A stretch of DNA of 64,000 nucleotides from Tetranychus cinnabarinus (lineage: Eukaryota; Arthropoda; Arachnida; Trombidiformes; Tetranychidae): NCBI GenBank assembly GCA_022266195.1, contig WHVY01000006.1, positions 4,030,001 through 4,094,000 of the forward strand. Reading direction: 5' to 3'. This document shows, piece by piece, positions 62,461-64,000 of this stretch (positions are counted from its first letter, which is position 1; every line of letters begins with the position of its first letter). Position numbers and translations under genes: made by a program. Under the pieces are notes generated by a model. That model saw only the letters and a program-made list of their open reading frames with translations, did no database searches and was not told where the DNA came from.

Positions 62461-62495
62461 ATGGAAAATATTGCGTTTCTTAGCGATGTTGTAAG
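62461..62495 (+). promoter_or_regulatory. Conserved upstream element, copy 5
   Basis: ATGGAAAATATTGCGTTTCT and TAGCGATGTT are followed by GTAAGC, the best donor among the five copies. It lies about 160 bp before the fourth, broken receptor and reads MENIAFLSDV up to the donor. Confidence 0.45.
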
Positions 62496-62619
62496 CCAGT
62501 TATTGCATAATGATTATGTAAATGTATTGTTTGAATTTTGTTGAAAGTGAGAGTTGAAGTGAAAGTTGCGAAACAAATTGAATATATTTTAAGTTGCATC
62601 TTCATTCAATCAAAAACAA

Positions 62620-63580
62620 ATGATGGCTGTAAATGCAAAAAGTGTTTATAATGCAGTGAACATTCATCTGAAAAAGAAGCAAATCTTTTCTTATTTAAAG
62701 CGAATGTCTGATTCAGATGAATTTGACTCAAAAGCTCGTGATTCAGTTAGACGAATAGAAAGATTGACAATCGTCTTTCAAGCTATTCACAATGGTTTCA
62801 ATCAAACAAACATTCCCATTGTAAACGCATTTGGTTATCGTCGATTCAAGTTTATTGACTGGATCATAGCAATCGTTTTGCTGTCCAATTGGTTGAGATA
62901 CACTTTACTCATCTTTAATACTAATGACGATATTTCCATTTATCTTGGAGATTGATTTTTTCGCAGTAAAGGTCGACTACCTTAGTTGGTATAATTTGGA
63001 ATGGCCGTTTCAATAGCGTTTCCCTTCCGAGAATGAATATTATAACTTGTTGCGAAAGGCAAATTTCAAGTACCGTACTGTCGACATGGAAGGTTGACCG
63101 AGATAGCTTCAATATGGATAACTTTCGTTTGAATAACGACAACTGCAAAAGATTTATATTCAGCTTTTATTTCGTTTCGCTTGTTTTTAGTGATGTGTTT
63201 ATCGCGATTCCAATTTTTATATTTCTGTATTTTACAACATATGTAGCAAATCTATGGACATACAAGATTCCTAGATTGGCTTTTTCGGTACGATCTGGAC
63301 AGCCTCAATTACCATTATTACCTCTTTCTTTTTAAACTCCATGTTTGGGCTTGGCTGGTATTTTTTGTGTGTGCTTACATTTCATCTCTTCAAGTTGTTT
63401 GATTTACTCCATTTGGCTGACTTTTTATTGAACAAAACCGATGGCAATGAAAAGGATATTCAATCATTTTGTTTATTAATTATCCATCGTCTCAATAGCT
63501 TTGATTTGGCTGCTACCAAGTTACGATGTTTTTTTAGTTTATTTATTTGCCAATTCATGACCATTTTCATCGACGAATAA
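62620..63580 (+). pseudogene. Gustatory receptor pseudogene, frameshifted and truncated
   Basis: The N-terminal 111 codons are intact and receptor-like (VNAFGYRRFKFIDWI, FNTNDDISIYLGD), but TGA at 62953-62955 replaces the serine codon that follows LGD in receptors 1 and 2. Later segments sit in other frames: KRFIFSFYFVSLVF and LWTYKIPRLAF at about 63140-63290, then FGLGWYFLCVLTFHLFKLFD and EKDIQSFCLLIIHRLNSFDL at 63341-63530. The match ends after KLRC and runs into the spacer module, so exons 2 to 4 are gone. It is clearly more diverged than the three intact genes. Confidence 0.9.
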
Positions 63581-63794
63581 TAAGTCTGAAATTTGTTAAT
63601 AATTGAGTTCTGCGTGAAAATTACATTCGAAAAATTTAATTAATTTACACATATTGATTTAATCAACGAAATTATGGCAATTAGCTTTAATTGTTTTTCA
63701 AAAAAATCAGGCAATCCATGAATTCATTTTTCATAGAAAGTCTACTTAAGTCTATTTATTATTAAATTATACAGCCTCGAAAGGGAAGTTTGAT
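63559..63794 (+). repeat. Array spacer module, copy 4
   Basis: Nearly the same as copy 3 in content and length (236 against 239 bp). Its position at the right edge implies that another receptor unit starts beyond the window. Confidence 0.8.
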
Positions 63795-64000
63795 ATGAAA
63801 AATTTACGCCAGGCTCTTTCTATCGAGAAGTTCTGAGTGTTGAGCTGAAAAAGTAAAAAATCAACATGGAATATCTCTTATTCTAAGCGAATTTGAGTGA
63901 ATTATCGAAAAAAGTAGTTAGTCATTCTGGAATTAATATAATGAAAAGTATTCGCTCGAAATTTATGAAAACTTCTAAAAATGCTGTATGCAATGTCTAC
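63795..64000. other. Right-edge sequence after the last spacer module
   Basis: A+T-rich sequence with no recognisable gene. By analogy with the other units it would be the leader region of a further receptor. Confidence 0.4.

Noticed and set aside
1..64000. CRISPR arrays, operons, bacterial ribosome binding sites, tRNA or rRNA genes
   Set aside because: The DNA is clearly eukaryotic with spliceosomal introns; I saw no direct-repeat array and no tRNA cloverleaf or rRNA sequence that I could defend by eye.

Overview
The window reads as nuclear DNA of an arthropod, most likely a spider mite (Tetranychus-like). This is inferred from strong A+T richness, spliceosomal genes with many short GT-AG introns, animal-specific families (synaptotagmin 4, p190 RhoGAP, a Cad96Ca-type receptor kinase, a peritrophin-type chitin-binding protein) and a tandem array of closely related gustatory-receptor-like genes, a family known to be hugely expanded in spider mites. 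I could not run any search; families were recognised by eye and exon models were built from splice sites and reading phase.

Layout. (1) 413-7820, minus: synaptotagmin 4, five coding exons; the second C2 domain lies off the left edge. (2) 11084-24649, minus: a 14-exon p190 RhoGAP gene whose exon phases close exactly to 1931 codons. Its 5-kb intron (15057-20020) carries a perfect 110-bp inverted repeat and, on the opposite strand, a complete two-exon gene for a secreted, Cys-headed, Ser/Thr/Asn-rich mucin-like protein with its own TATA box and poly(A) signal. (3) 25555-26913, minus: a chimeric gene. A 1.09-kb segment holding the p190 promoter region and the N-terminal GTPase exon was duplicated in tandem, and its coding part now runs uninterrupted into a SIKE/FGFR1OP2-type coiled-coil domain. 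(4) 27988-29704, plus: a secreted one-domain chitin-binding (CPAP1-like) protein with a Pro-rich tail. (5) 33690-39257, minus: a Cad96Ca-like receptor tyrosine kinase whose readable ectodomain is very short. (6) About 39.3-51.5 kb: gene-poor, with weak hints of an unrecognised minus-strand gene at 48-49.6 kb.

(7) 51.5-64 kb, plus: a chemoreceptor array. Three intact four-exon genes (about 434-436 aa) share identical exon phases and conserved 5' elements. Around them lie one frameshifted, truncated pseudogene, several remnants, a 700-bp insertion with a broken chromodomain-like frame, and a decayed Tc1-type (DD34E) transposon with TA-flanked inverted ends. A spacer module repeated four times marks the duplication unit and suggests the array continues past the right edge.

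The most novel items are the p190-GTPase/SIKE fusion gene, the perfect hairpin beside a nested gene inside the p190 intron, and the repeated short upstream reading frame before each receptor.
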